A DNA stretch of 64,000 nt, taken from positions 119,048-183,047 of the forward strand of contig NZ_BOMM01000056.1 in the NCBI RefSeq assembly GCF_016862195.1, read 5' to 3'. The DNA is from Paractinoplanes ferrugineus. GTDB lineage: Bacteria; Actinomycetota; Actinomycetes; Mycobacteriales; Micromonosporaceae. Position numbers and translations under genes: made by a program. Below are positions 14,607-23,146 of the stretch, piece after piece (the stretch's first letter is position 1; every line of letters starts with the position of its first letter). The notes beneath the pieces were generated by a model. It ran no database searches. It was given only the letters and a program-made list of their open reading frames with translations, and had not been told where the DNA came from.

Positions 14607-16561
14607 TGCTGGACCACCACCCGATGCTCATACGACATGAACAGCGCCTCCGGCAACAGGCGCAAGCGCTGTTCCACCTGGTCGAGGGTGCGTTTGCGGC
14701 GCAGGTCGGCGGAGAAGAAGTGCACCGCCTCGACACCCTGCACGCCGAACGACCCGTGCAGCACGCCGTAGACGTCGCCGAGGCGCAGGTCGGTGTCGAA
14801 CGGCCAGCCCTGTCCACTGGGGCCGCCGGTCAGCGGGTTCAGGTATTCGTAGAGGGCACGTTCGGCTCGTTCGCGCACGGTCTCCGTGCGTACACCGGGC
14901 GCAGCCCGCACCTCGGCGACCACCTTGACCCCCTGATATCGCGGTGCGTCGATGCGCAGGCGCATCGTGAGCAGCCGCCGCGGCTCCAGATAGGCCTTGA
15001 TCGTCTCCTCCAGCTCCTCGGCGAGGGCCAGATCGTCCAGGGTCAGATTCTCCGGAGCGACATCGACTCGGGGAACGACCAGCAGGCGCGCCGGTTCGGA
15101 GGGATTGTCCGGGGGCAGGCAGCGGGCGCGCGCGACGCTCGGGGCAGCGTCGAGGGTGAGCCGCTCGACATCCTCGGCGGTGACCGCCCGCCGGCCGCCG
15201 CGCAGCAGCATCGGCCCGCGCACCTTCGCGTTCTCCACCGTCTCGGCGTCGACGCCACCGGTGGACGCGTCGAGGTTGGTCACCCCGGCCACGAACGGGA
15301 TCGACGTGTGCAGCACGGTGAGCCGGTCGGCCGGGACGTTGCCGCGCCGCCCGCCGCCGAAGCGGTAACCGGTCACGTAGAGCTGCGAGTCGATCGCCGG
15401 GATCGCGCCGTGCTGCCAGACCCGGCCCTCCCGGTCGAGCACCCGCGGCCCGAAGCGGATCTCCCCGGTCGCGCCGGACCACGTGAAGACCTGGTCGTCC
15501 TCCTCCGCGTCGGAGAGGTCGGCGACCTCGGTCCACTCCTGCTCCTCGGGTTCGCCGGCGCGCTCGTGCCGGGGCAGCACCACGCGCACCGTCTCGTCGA
15601 AGCGCCGCGGCAGCACCGGCACCCGGCGTACCTGGAAGACCTGGCCGGGCCGCCCGGTGCTGGTGCCGAGCAGTTCGGCCGGGGCCGGTTCGGCGTGGTG
15701 GGCCGGGACGGCGCCGCCCAGCGCGACCGCGGCGAGCCGCTCGAGGATCGGCGGGTTGGTGTAGTCGGGCTGGCCCTCGACCGGCTGCACCAGCCGGCAG
15801 CGGAGCCAGAACGCCCGCTTCGAGCCGATCGCGAGGGCCTCGTGCCGCATCGGCAGCAGCAGTGTCACCTCGCCGGTGGAGTTGAAGCCGGCGCTGGTGT
15901 CGTCGAGGATCCGCACGTTCTTCCAGGCGGTGCCGTCCCACGCCTCCCACACGCGGGGCGGCCGGCGCGGGTCGACACCGGCGCCCTCCGGACCGGTGGT
16001 GACGTCGAGGCGCAGCAGGTTGCCGGCGGCCGACTCCTCGAGCCCGAAATAGACCGCCTCGTCGACCTGCAGCGTCGGGAACAGCTGCACCGTCGCCGCC
16101 TCGCGCCGCAGTTCCTCCCAGTGGTCGGCGTACCGGTCGCCGGTGTGGGTCAGGCAGGCCATCAGCTTCGGCGGCCGGATCTGCAGCTCCGAGTCGGTGA
16201 GAAAGACGACCGGCGCCTCGTCGTCGCGCCGCTCGGTGCTGACCTGCGTGCCGGCCGGCACCCGCACCACGTCCTCGCGCGCCGCGGTCAGCCGGAACAG
16301 CAGGTCGGCGCGGGCCGGCACGGCCGAGAACAGCTCCACCCCGACCAGCTCGAGGAACTTGACGTAGAGCCGGTCCGGCACCTGGTTGAGCCGGTAGAGC
16401 GTCATCTCGGTCATCCAGGCGAACAGCTCGACGAGCGCCACGCCGGGGTCGGAGACGTTGTGGTCGGTCCAGTCCGGGCAGAGCCGGTTGATCCGCCGTT
16501 TCGCCTCGTCGACGATGTCCTGGAAACGGCGATCGTCGAGATTTGGTGCGGGCAGGCTCAT
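14603..16561 (-). CDS. Large baseplate assembly protein (TIGR02243, gpJ/gp6-like)
   Basis: Wedge protein of 652 residues that builds the baseplate ring around the spike. The N-terminus MSLPAPNLDDRRFQDIVDEA and the segment DHNVSDPGVALVELFAWMTE (near 34) are typical of eCIS baseplate J-like proteins. The middle contains WSGATGEIRFGPRV and YRFGGGRRGNVPAD, and the C-terminal third carries the gpJ-like fold (VTAEDVERLTLDAAP). ATG at 16561 overlaps the gp25 stop (ATGA), which fixes the start; the longer open frame upstream is a shadow of gp25. It is one of the most conserved eCIS parts. Confidence 0.92.
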   Translation of the reverse strand: MSLPAPNLDDRRFQDIVDEAKRRINRLCPDWTDHNVSDPGVALVELFAWMTEMTLYRLNQVPDRLYVKFLELVGVELFSAVPARADLLFRLTAAREDVVRVPAGTQVSTERRDDEAPVVFLTDSELQIRPPKLMACLTHTGDRYADHWEELRREAATVQLFPTLQVDEAVYFGLEESAAGNLLRLDVTTGPEGAGVDPRRPPRVWEAWDGTAWKNVRILDDTSAGFNSTGEVTLLLPMRHEALAIGSKRAFWLRCRLVQPVEGQPDYTNPPILERLAAVALGGAVPAHHAEPAPAELLGTSTGRPGQVFQVRRVPVLPRRFDETVRVVLPRHERAGEPEEQEWTEVADLSDAEEDDQVFTWSGATGEIRFGPRVLDREGRVWQHGAIPAIDSQLYVTGYRFGGGRRGNVPADRLTVLHTSIPFVAGVTNLDASTGGVDAETVENAKVRGPMLLRGGRRAVTAEDVERLTLDAAPSVARARCLPPDNPSEPARLLVVPRVDVAPENLTLDDLALAEELEETIKAYLEPRRLLTMRLRIDAPRYQGVKVVAEVRAAPGVRTETVRERAERALYEYLNPLTGGPSGQGWPFDTDLRLGDVYGVLHGSFGVQGVEAVHFFSADLRRKRTLDQVEQRLRLLPEALFMSYEHRVVVQQ

Positions 16562-16965
16562 GGCGCCGGCTCCTCGGTGGGAATCGTATAAAACGGAAAT
16601 ACCAAATTTCGTACGTCGTTCGTGGACTTCACGCGGTAGGCGACAGTGATGTGTACGGTCCCGGTCGACTGCTCGCCGTCGGCCGTCACGGCCTGCAACT
16701 CGATGCGCGGCTCCCACCGTTCCAGGGCCTCCTTGACCGCCTGCTCGATGAGGCCGAGCGTGCCCGCGGTCAGCGGGGCGAACAGTTGCTCCCACATCGA
16801 ACAGCCGAACTCGGGCCGCATCACCCGCTCCCCCGGCACCGTCGACAGGATCATCCGGATCGCCGCGTCGACCTCCTCGGTGCCGGTGACCAGCCGGACG
16901 CTGCCGTTGCGGTTGATCGCGGCCGGGAACGCCCAGCCGTTGCCGATGAAGTCGTCGTTGGCCAT
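16558..16965 (-). CDS. gp25/GPW-like baseplate protein
   Basis: Baseplate wedge protein of 135 residues related to T4 gp25. It is thought to connect the baseplate to the first sheath ring and to trigger contraction. The diagnostic segment TVPGERVMRPEFGCSMWEQL lies at about 43-62. The rest matches family length. The ATG at 16965 overlaps the PAAR stop as TGATG; a GTG one codon earlier is possible. It sits between the PAAR tip and the large baseplate gene, as in other injection-system clusters. Confidence 0.92.
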   Translation of the reverse strand: MANDDFIGNGWAFPAAINRNGSVRLVTGTEEVDAAIRMILSTVPGERVMRPEFGCSMWEQLFAPLTAGTLGLIEQAVKEALERWEPRIELQAVTADGEQSTGTVHITVAYRVKSTNDVRNLVFPFYTIPTEEPAP

Positions 16966-17357
16966 CACGCCACCAGCACGTCGGGTGAGCCGGCACTGAT
17001 CACGCAGGTCGGCGCGTCGACCGGGTCGTTGCAGGTGGCCACCTGATCGCCCAGCCGGGCCAGCGGCTTGCCGTTGACCAGCACCGTCGGCGAGCCGAGG
17101 AGCACCCGGCCCTGGTTTGTCGGCGGTTTGCTGAACGGCGACGGGGCGAGGTGCGGGGGCATGTTCTGCGCGACGCTGCCCTGGGTCGCGGCGGGCAACC
17201 CGTTGATGAGTACGTCGGTGGAAAGGCTCAGCATCAACTGTCCCGCGAACGGTAGCGGCGTCGGGGTCGGCACCGGCCCACCCGGCGACGGCACCAGGAG
17301 GATGTGGATGTCGGTCCCGGTGACCGGGTCGTTCTGCCGTGCGGCCGGTTGCGGCAT
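16965..17357 (-). CDS. PAAR-like spike-tip protein
   Basis: Protein of 130 residues expected to cap the VgrG-like spike and sharpen it. It has the PAAR-type opening ARQNDPVTGTDIHILLVP, an AGQLMLSLSTDVLINGLPAA repeat, and GSPTVLVNGKPLARLGDQV followed by two cysteines (ATCNDPVDAPTC) and a final GSPDVLVA strand. Histidines (DIH, PPH) and these cysteines are candidate metal ligands. A GGAGGG site precedes the ATG. Downstream of VgrG by 16 bp and overlapping gp25, it belongs to the tip/baseplate block. No toxin extension is fused to it. Confidence 0.88.
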   Translation of the reverse strand: MPQPAARQNDPVTGTDIHILLVPSPGGPVPTPTPLPFAGQLMLSLSTDVLINGLPAATQGSVAQNMPPHLAPSPFSKPPTNQGRVLLGSPTVLVNGKPLARLGDQVATCNDPVDAPTCVISAGSPDVLVA

Positions 17358-17373
17358 GGGTCCGTACCCTCCC

Positions 17374-19023
17374 TCAGTTGAGCTTGATCGGTTTGCCGGC
17401 CGCGGTCAGCGGGCCGGACGCGTTGATCTCGATCTGGGCGCCGGAGAGGGTGAGCTTCGACGTCGCCCTGATCTCGATCTGGGTGGCGGTGACGACGAGT
17501 TTCTGGTCGCCAGTCAGCGACGACTCGGACTTCTCCAGCTTCAGCGCGCACGGGGTGCCGCCGAGCAGCAGATCGATCTCCAGCCGGTCGTCGTCGAAGA
17601 CGAGCCGGGAATCCTGGCGACTGACCAGCATCCGCTTGTTGACCTCGCCCCGGTCCGCGGCGCCCGGCTCCGGCGGAGCGTCGCGCCGGTTCCACAGTCC
17701 GCCCAGAACCACCGGCCGGGTCGTGTCGTCCAGCTCGAAGCCCACGAGCACCTCGTCGTCGACCTCCGGGATCCACTGCAGACCCCGCCGCCGGCCACCG
17801 CCGGGCGTGGCGATCCGGGCCCAGGCGCTCTCGTCGTCCTGCGACAGGGTGGGGAACTTGACCCGGACCCGGCCCAGCTTCTCGGGGTCGTCGTTGTTGG
17901 TCACGATCCCGACGACCAGACCGGCCCACCCGGCCTTCGCCGGGCCGCGGCCGGCACCGGTCAGGTCGGCCAGGCCGGCCGGCTCCTTGCCACCGCAGGT
18001 GAAGCGGGTCAGATAGGGCCGGTTCGCGCCGTAGGAGTGCTCGACCTGGGTCACCCGGTAGTGCCCGGTCATCCGCGAGCCGACGCCCTCGATGTGCACC
18101 TTCGCGCCCGCCCCGATCAGCGGGTCACCCATCGCCTCGCCGCGCAGCACGACTTCCTCGCCGGACGCGCGCAGCAGCAGCGAGCCGGCGAGCGCGTCGG
18201 CCTCGGCCTGGTCGGTCACCGGGAACTGGCCGGCGTTGCGCTTGACCCGGCCGAACGCCCGCCGGGCCGCGTCGGTCATCTCCTGGGCGGCGGGCGCGTC
18301 GGTGCCCGGGTCGGCGCGGTCCGCACGCCCGGTGATCGCCTGTTTGCCGAGCTGGTCCCAGCCGCGGATCTCCACCTCGTCACTGCGCTCGGCGGCGGAG
18401 AACCGGGTCGCGAACCTGGCGAGGTTCTGCCCGTACGTCAGCTTGGGCGGGGTGGCCGTTGATCTCGGGGTCTTCTTGAAGTAGAACTTCTTCTCGCTGA
18501 CCCACACGTCGAAGCCGATCCGGGCGGCGCGGCGGCGCAGGAACGCGTAATCGGTCTCACCGGCCTGCAGCACGTAGTCGTGGGTGGCGCCGGTGGCGTC
18601 CACATCCACGTCCAGGCCGTACTCGCCGGCTATCCGGGACGCGATGTCGGCGTCGGTGACCCGCTGGAAACTGCGCGACTTCGGCACCCGGGCCAGCCGG
18701 TGGGTCAGATCGAAACCGGACAGCACCAGCTCGTGCCGCCCCGACAACCCCGGCTCGACACTGATCGCGGTGATCTCCCCCGAGGTGACGACCACCGGGT
18801 CGCCCTCGGCCCGGAACGCGATCTCGACGCGGGTGCCGATCGAGAACGTCCCCTTGTCGAACAGCTCGAAGTGCGGGTCGTCGAAGTGGATCGCGAAATA
18901 GTCGGGCAGCTGCACCGACTCCTCGACACGCACCAGCGTCAGCCGCGGATAGTTCTCCGGCGCCAGCGGCCGGCCGTCCACCGTCAGCTGCGCCCCGTCG
19001 AGCCGCCGTTTCTGCTCAGCCAC
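17374..19023 (-). CDS. VgrG-like spike protein (phage late control D / gp27-gp5 fusion)
   Basis: Central spike of 549 residues. The N-terminal gp27-like hub (1-320) includes YPRLTLVRVEESVQLPDYF near 25 and AGETDYAFLRRRAARIGFDVWV near 153. A gp5-like OB-fold segment follows at about 365-460 (VVGIVTNNDDPEKLGRVRVK and GLQWIPEVDDEVLVGFE). The C-terminal beta-helix repeats end TAAGKPIKLN. GTG at 19023 overlaps the LysM gene, a normal operon junction here. The PAAR protein follows at once and should bind its C-terminal end. No catalytic effector domain is fused. Confidence 0.92.
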   Translation of the reverse strand: MAEQKRRLDGAQLTVDGRPLAPENYPRLTLVRVEESVQLPDYFAIHFDDPHFELFDKGTFSIGTRVEIAFRAEGDPVVVTSGEITAISVEPGLSGRHELVLSGFDLTHRLARVPKSRSFQRVTDADIASRIAGEYGLDVDVDATGATHDYVLQAGETDYAFLRRRAARIGFDVWVSEKKFYFKKTPRSTATPPKLTYGQNLARFATRFSAAERSDEVEIRGWDQLGKQAITGRADRADPGTDAPAAQEMTDAARRAFGRVKRNAGQFPVTDQAEADALAGSLLLRASGEEVVLRGEAMGDPLIGAGAKVHIEGVGSRMTGHYRVTQVEHSYGANRPYLTRFTCGGKEPAGLADLTGAGRGPAKAGWAGLVVGIVTNNDDPEKLGRVRVKFPTLSQDDESAWARIATPGGGRRRGLQWIPEVDDEVLVGFELDDTTRPVVLGGLWNRRDAPPEPGAADRGEVNKRMLVSRQDSRLVFDDDRLEIDLLLGGTPCALKLEKSESSLTGDQKLVVTATQIEIRATSKLTLSGAQIEINASGPLTAAGKPIKLN

Positions 19024-19696
19024 GGCGCCGCACCGGCAACTCGGGAATGATCAGCAGCATGCCGGCCTCCAGCGCGAGCGGGTCGACCACGTTGTTGGCC
19101 TCGGCGATCAGCCGCCACCGGGTCGAGTCGGCGTAATGCTTGGCGGCCAGCCGGTCGAGCGTCTCGCCGTGCTGCAGCCGGTGCACGGTCTGCAGCGAAG
19201 GCGTGTGCGAGGTCGGGTTCTGCAGCGGCTTGACCTCCTCGTCCTCGTACTGTTTGAGGGCAAGATCGGCCTTGGCCCGCAGCGGCATGCCACTGGCCGC
19301 GAAGTAGGTGAACTTCAGGGTCAGGCGCTCGACCACGGCCTTGAACGACTGCAGCGGCCCCCAGTGGAACGTGACCCAGGGCGGCCGGAAGTTGTTGCGG
19401 TTCTTGTCCGAGGCGGGCAGCTTCTTGTCCACCGCGACCAGCTTCATCAGCTTGTCGGTGTGCTCGGTGACCGACGTGCCCTTGTCGGTGGTGTCGAGCG
19501 TGATGCTCAACGCGAGCGTGCCCGGCTGCCCCGCCTGGAAGCGCAACAGCGGCGCGTTGGCCCCCTTGTTGTCGGCCGCCTGCCACGACGCCGACTTGGT
19601 GATCGTCAACTCCGCCGGGTTGAACAGGAACGGAATGACATCCTTCAGTTCGGTACGCAGTTCAGCCTTGGCCGGCGCCGCCGGAACTCCCGTCAT
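19016..19696 (-). CDS. LysM-containing tube-initiation/baseplate protein
   Basis: Protein of 226 residues matching the injection-system CIS tube protein that joins the inner tube to the spike hub and carries a C-terminal LysM module. Residues 1-150 form the gp53/gp48-like part (FLFNPAELTITKSASW near 28, then PPWVTFHWGPLQSFKAVVERLTL split across 108-130). The LysM occupies about 168-218 (VHRLQHGETLDRLAAKHYAD, NNVVDPLALEAGMLLIIPEL). In particles, LysM here is usually structural rather than a cell-wall hydrolase part. An AGGTGAG site precedes the ATG. It overlaps VgrG by 8 bp. Confidence 0.88.
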   Translation of the reverse strand: MTGVPAAPAKAELRTELKDVIPFLFNPAELTITKSASWQAADNKGANAPLLRFQAGQPGTLALSITLDTTDKGTSVTEHTDKLMKLVAVDKKLPASDKNRNNFRPPWVTFHWGPLQSFKAVVERLTLKFTYFAASGMPLRAKADLALKQYEDEEVKPLQNPTSHTPSLQTVHRLQHGETLDRLAAKHYADSTRWRLIAEANNVVDPLALEAGMLLIIPELPVRRRG

Positions 19697-19713
19697 CAGA
19701 ACTCACCTGCCAT

Positions 19714-22194
19714 CTAGAAGATCCCCGCCCACCGGCCACCGCGCCGCTCGATCTCCCGGAGCAGCCGCCGCTCCACGATCTCGACCACCTGATCCGCGTC
19801 GAGCCCCGGCTTGCCGCCCCCCGCCATCCCGCTGCCCCCCGCGGCGTGTTCCAGCGCCGACCGAGCCCCACCGGCGGCCGCGCCGGCCGCCTGCTGCATC
19901 CCGCCGGCCGCCATGTCCTGCAGACCGCCGCCCAGCCCTTGCCGACCGCCCAGCCCTTGCCGTCCGCCGCCGCTGTCCTGCAGGCCGCTCATGTCTTGCC
20001 GGGCACCGCCGGCCATGCCGTCCAGGCCGTTGCCGGCCATGCCGCCCAGCCCGCTGCCGGCCATGCCGCCCAGGCTCGAGAAGGCGTCGCCGGCCGCTTC
20101 GCTGACCGCGGCCTTCGCCGCCCGGGTGGCCACTTCACCGACCGCGCCCATCCCCCCGCCGACGGGCAGCGAGTCGACGATCCCCGCGCCGGTGGTCAAC
20201 GCCTGCTTCCCGGCCGCGAGCGCCTGCCGCTCGTCATCGTCGAGCAGCCCGGAAGCGCCGTCGAGCAGGAACCGCGGCCGCCGCACCGGGCTGCGGGTGT
20301 GCATGAGCTCATGGGCGAGCACAGCCGACACCGCGGGCCCGGACGGCGGCGCGGCCGGCAGATGCACCACCGTCCCGGTCGTCGCCCCGAGCGCCCCCGC
20401 CACGGCAAGCGCGTGCCGGGTGTTGGGCCCGGTCGTGTAGAGCGGCGGCCGAGCCCGCCCACTGAGCGCCGAAGCCATCGCGTGCAGCACCCCCGGCAGC
20501 GCCCGAGGTGACTCGAGGGGCCGGGCGGCCACCGCTGCTTCCCACCGTTCCCGCGGACTTCCCGCCCCGACCCGAACCCCCGCCGACGGCCCGACGCTGA
20601 CAGCCCCGCCGGGATCGGGAACGCTCCCCGGCGGCAGCGTGGCCGCCCCGAGAACCCGGAAGTCCGACGCCGGCTCCGGATTGCTGACCACCGGCCCGTC
20701 CCCCGGTCGCACCACAAGCGACCGCCCGAGCTCGCCTCTCCCGGCGTGGCCCATTCCGGCGTGGCCCATTCCGGCGTGGCCCAACCCGGCGTGAACTCGG
20801 CCGGCGGCGTCAGCTCCGGGGCCGGTCACCGCCACTGTGGACCGGCCGGCTCCGAGCGCGTCACCGGGCGATCCGGCCGCGGATGCGGTGCCTATCCCCG
20901 TGCCTGCGCCTACGCCCGCGCCTCGGCCGGACGGTTCGGTCGGGCCGCCGCGCCGTTGTGCGGTCGGCCCGAGCGCAGCCAGCCCGAACGGGGTCAGTCC
21001 ACCGACCTCGGACCAGCTCACATCGGGACCGTCCCCGACAGAGCCGAGCCGACCGAGCGCGCCCGAAGCGGCCCCGATTCCCGGGCCGATCCCCGCTCCG
21101 GCTCCCGGCCCCCATCCCGCTCCGGCGCCCGGCCCGCTGCCGGCGAGACCGCTGCCGGCGGGTCCGCTGCCGGCGAGACCGCTGCCGGCGGGTCCGCTGC
21201 CGGCGAGACCACTGCCGGCGAGACCGCTGCCAGCCGGTCCGGCGGCTCGCTCGCGGGCGAACCCGCCAGGACCATGTCCGTAATATCGGTCATAAGCAGG
21301 AAGGAAAGGGCCGTGGGCGCCCCACGTAGAGCTGCCGGAAGCGCGCGTGGAGGCGGGCGCAGAGCTGCGGAAAGCGAGCGCAGGGCTGCGCGAGGCGGGT
21401 GTGTGGGTGTGGTGGTGACCGGCCGCGCCATGCGCCGGATGGTCACCGTGCCCGCGCCCCCGATCGTGCCCCGTGGCACCGGCACGACCACCATCGCTCG
21501 CCCACCCGGCCGGAGTCGGAGGTCCCCCTCCGGAGGTTGCGCCCCCGACCGCGTCGCGCGCAAGCAGATTTCCGACCCGGGCCTGGTCCGACATGCCTGC
21601 GCCGAGGCCGGCCAGCAGTCCGAGCGTGGGGCCCATGGCAAGTTCGTTGCCGGGCCGCACCTCCGGGCCGCCGGCTGGTGCGCCGATCAGCGCCGCGCGG
21701 CCGGCGGTGATCGACGAGCGCGCGAGCATCCGGTCACGCGTTCCGGCACCCATCACCCCCGGCCGATGCGACGCACCACCGAGCGATCCCGGGCCGAGCG
21801 AGCCGGAGCCGGAGCCGAGCGAGCCGGAGCCGAGCGAGCCGGAGCCGAGCGAGCCGGAGCCGAGCGAGCCGGAGCTGAGCGAGCCGGAGCCGGGGGAGCC
21901 CGGGTGCGGCGTGGCGGCGGGCCGGCGGCGGGCGAGGGGGATGTGTCGGGAGACCGGGGTGGGCGACTGTGGGCGCCTCGCCTGGTACCAGCGCAGGGCC
22001 GACCAGGAGGTGCGCACGCGCAGGCCGTCGGTCAGGCCGGCGCTTACCGGGGGGCCCGGTGCGGGGTGGGTGGAAGCGGTCAGCCCCGGTCGCAGGGACC
22101 GGGGCAGCAGGCGGGCCAGGAAGCGGGCGGCGCGGCGAAGCGGACGGAGGGGGCGGGGAGGGCGGGGCGCGCCGCTAGGTGACAGTGAAGCCAC
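19714..22194 (-). CDS. eCIS-core (DUF4157-like) protein with long low-complexity regions
   Basis: Protein of 826 residues in the tube-to-baseplate gene order. A basic N-terminus (1-70) leads into glycine/serine/alanine repeats (GSLGSGSL near 105-135, GSGLAGSG near 320-355, HAGMGHAGMG near 470). A conserved segment at about 590-660 contains the zinc-protease-like motif AHELMHTRSP (HExxH, residues 628-632), the hallmark of the eCIS core domain. The last 27 residues (ADQVVEIVERRLLREIERR) form a charged amphipathic helix seen at the end of such proteins. GTG at 22194 overlaps the tube gene by 20 bp. It may be assembly factor, luminal cargo or length ruler; no separate tape-measure gene is evident. 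Confidence 0.72.
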   Translation of the reverse strand: MASLSPSGAPRPPRPLRPLRRAARFLARLLPRSLRPGLTASTHPAPGPPVSAGLTDGLRVRTSWSALRWYQARRPQSPTPVSRHIPLARRRPAATPHPGSPGSGSLSSGSLGSGSLGSGSLGSGSLGSGSGSLGPGSLGGASHRPGVMGAGTRDRMLARSSITAGRAALIGAPAGGPEVRPGNELAMGPTLGLLAGLGAGMSDQARVGNLLARDAVGGATSGGGPPTPAGWASDGGRAGATGHDRGRGHGDHPAHGAAGHHHTHTPASRSPALAFRSSAPASTRASGSSTWGAHGPFLPAYDRYYGHGPGGFARERAAGPAGSGLAGSGLAGSGPAGSGLAGSGPAGSGLAGSGPGAGAGWGPGAGAGIGPGIGAASGALGRLGSVGDGPDVSWSEVGGLTPFGLAALGPTAQRRGGPTEPSGRGAGVGAGTGIGTASAAGSPGDALGAGRSTVAVTGPGADAAGRVHAGLGHAGMGHAGMGHAGRGELGRSLVVRPGDGPVVSNPEPASDFRVLGAATLPPGSVPDPGGAVSVGPSAGVRVGAGSPRERWEAAVAARPLESPRALPGVLHAMASALSGRARPPLYTTGPNTRHALAVAGALGATTGTVVHLPAAPPSGPAVSAVLAHELMHTRSPVRRPRFLLDGASGLLDDDERQALAAGKQALTTGAGIVDSLPVGGGMGAVGEVATRAAKAAVSEAAGDAFSSLGGMAGSGLGGMAGNGLDGMAGGARQDMSGLQDSGGGRQGLGGRQGLGGGLQDMAAGGMQQAAGAAAGGARSALEHAAGGSGMAGGGKPGLDADQVVEIVERRLLREIERRGGRWAGIF
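21133..21240 (-). repeat. 15-bp tandem repeats encoding Ala-Gly-Ser-Gly-Pro/Leu
   Basis: Seven imperfect 15-bp units (consensus on the plus strand CCGCTGCCGGCGAGA/GGT) in the middle of the eCIS-core gene. The unit length is a multiple of three, so copy number can change without breaking the frame. Confidence 0.8.
21795..21900 (-). repeat. 15-bp tandem repeats encoding Gly-Ser-Leu-Gly-Ser
   Basis: Seven near-identical units (plus strand GAGCCGGAGCCGAGC) near the 5' end of the eCIS-core gene, encoding its serine/glycine linker. In-frame length variation is expected between strains. Confidence 0.8.
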
Positions 22195-22627
22195 TGTGGC
22201 ACACCTCCAACTCCTCTACGGCCAGGTCGCGGGAGGAGGCGGCCAGGCGGGGGCCGCTCCACTTGATGGGCTTCACGCCGATCAGGGACCAACTGCGGAA
22301 CGGCTTGCCGTTCTGGTGGACGACGGTGATCGAGCCGGTCTCGGGGACGATCTTGTTGCTGTTGCCGTTCAGGCCGGCACCGGAGAAGCCGGACAGCCAC
22401 GTGAACAGGGCGTCGGAGTTGGTCAGGCCGCGCTTGAACACGATGTTCGGCCAGCGCATGCGGCCGAGCAACTTATGGGTGTACGCGTTCTGGCCGCCCT
22501 CCGCCAGCTCCTCCACGTCGATGGACACGGCGAGGCCGGTCACCTCGGTGAACTGGCCGATGTCCAGGTCACCGATCTTGAAGTGGAACTTGCCGACGAA
22601 GGGCGGTCGGATGATGTCGTCAGCCAC
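22175..22627 (-). CDS. Inner tube protein 2 (gp19-like, TIGR02241)
   Basis: Tail-tube protein of 150 residues of the Hcp-like fold. FHFKIGDLDIGQFTEVTGL (about 14-32) is the classic strand and loop. Then come LLGRMRWPNIVFKRGLT near 53 and ITVVHQNGKPFRSWSL near 99. The GTG start has AAGGAG 5 bp ahead. It is the second of two tube paralogues; the other is at 23143-23574. In eCIS particles such paralogues make either the bulk tube or an adaptor ring near the baseplate; which is which cannot be told here. It follows the DUF6760-like mini-gene with an 8-bp overlap. Confidence 0.9.
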   Translation of the reverse strand: MADDIIRPPFVGKFHFKIGDLDIGQFTEVTGLAVSIDVEELAEGGQNAYTHKLLGRMRWPNIVFKRGLTNSDALFTWLSGFSGAGLNGNSNKIVPETGSITVVHQNGKPFRSWSLIGVKPIKWSGPRLAASSRDLAVEELEVCHSGFTVT

Positions 22628-22790
22628 CGGCCACTCCTTGCCACGCGCGTTCGTTCAGGCCGCCCACCTCCCGCAGGAGGCGGATGCGGTCACCGTGTTC
22701 CAGGTCGAGCAGACGATCAAAATCCCAATGCAGGTGGTACGCGAGGAACGCGATCTCCTGCCACAGCTCGTCCTGGGCGTAGTGCCCTAA
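22620..22790 (-). CDS. DUF6760-like mini-protein without a canonical start codon
   Basis: A 56-residue reading phase on the minus strand, LGHYAQDELWQEIAFLAYHL then HWDFDRLLDLEHGDRIRLLR, ending GVAGG before TGA at 22622-22620. The pattern (AYHxHW, LxLEH, LREVGGLN) matches the small proteins encoded between tube genes in actinobacterial eCIS operons. No ATG, GTG or TTG exists in this phase near its 5' end: the codons read GGT GGG TTA GGG CAC TAC. A strong GGAGGTGG lies just upstream, inside the end of the previous gene. The phase is -1 relative to that gene and begins exactly at its TAG. Options are a -1 frameshift product, a non-standard start, or a sequence error. Role unknown, possibly assembly chaperone. 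Confidence 0.6.
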   Translation of the reverse strand, partial: LGHYAQDELWQEIAFLAYHLHWDFDRLLDLEHGDRIRLLREVGGLNERAWQGVAGG

Positions 22791-23146
22791 CCCACCTCCA
22801 CGGATGTCCGCGGGAAAGGGGTGCCCGGCTCCAGGGCCTCGAGGATGCTCGGGTCCTGGAAATTGACGATCCGATAGAGGTCCTGCAGGTAGGAGAAGTC
22901 CGAGACGAACAGCGACTCGATCGTCTTGGTGGTGATCCGGGAGACGGTGCCGAGTTGGGTGACCACCCGGGCGAGCACGATCACCGTCGCGTAGGCCTCG
23001 TTCTCCTTCACGCGGCCGTCACGCAACGGCTCGATCTCGTCGCGGGCGCACGCCAGCCGCATCACGCCGGTGCGGTGAAGCGTGCCGTCCTCGTCCACGT
23101 AGCCCTTCGGCAGCGTGAACGGGAACTCGGTCTGCAAACCACTCAT
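22787..23146 (-). CDS. Phage tail assembly protein (eCIS)
   Basis: Protein of 119 residues in the place where contractile-tail clusters encode a tail-assembly factor. It opens MSGLQTEFPFTLPKGYVDED. It continues GVMRLACARDEIEPLRD and VIVLARVVTQLG, and has YLQDLYRIVNFQ near the end. This pattern is shared by T4/Mu-type tail assembly proteins of injection systems. The ATG overlaps the stop of tube protein 1 (ATGA). The 3' end (GTG GAG GTG GGT TAG) carries the SD-like GGAGGTGGG and runs straight into the DUF6760-like phase. The two could therefore form a G/GT-like frameshift pair as in phage lambda; that is an inference. Confidence 0.8.
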   Translation of the reverse strand: MSGLQTEFPFTLPKGYVDEDGTLHRTGVMRLACARDEIEPLRDGRVKENEAYATVIVLARVVTQLGTVSRITTKTIESLFVSDFSYLQDLYRIVNFQDPSILEALEPGTPFPRTSVEVG

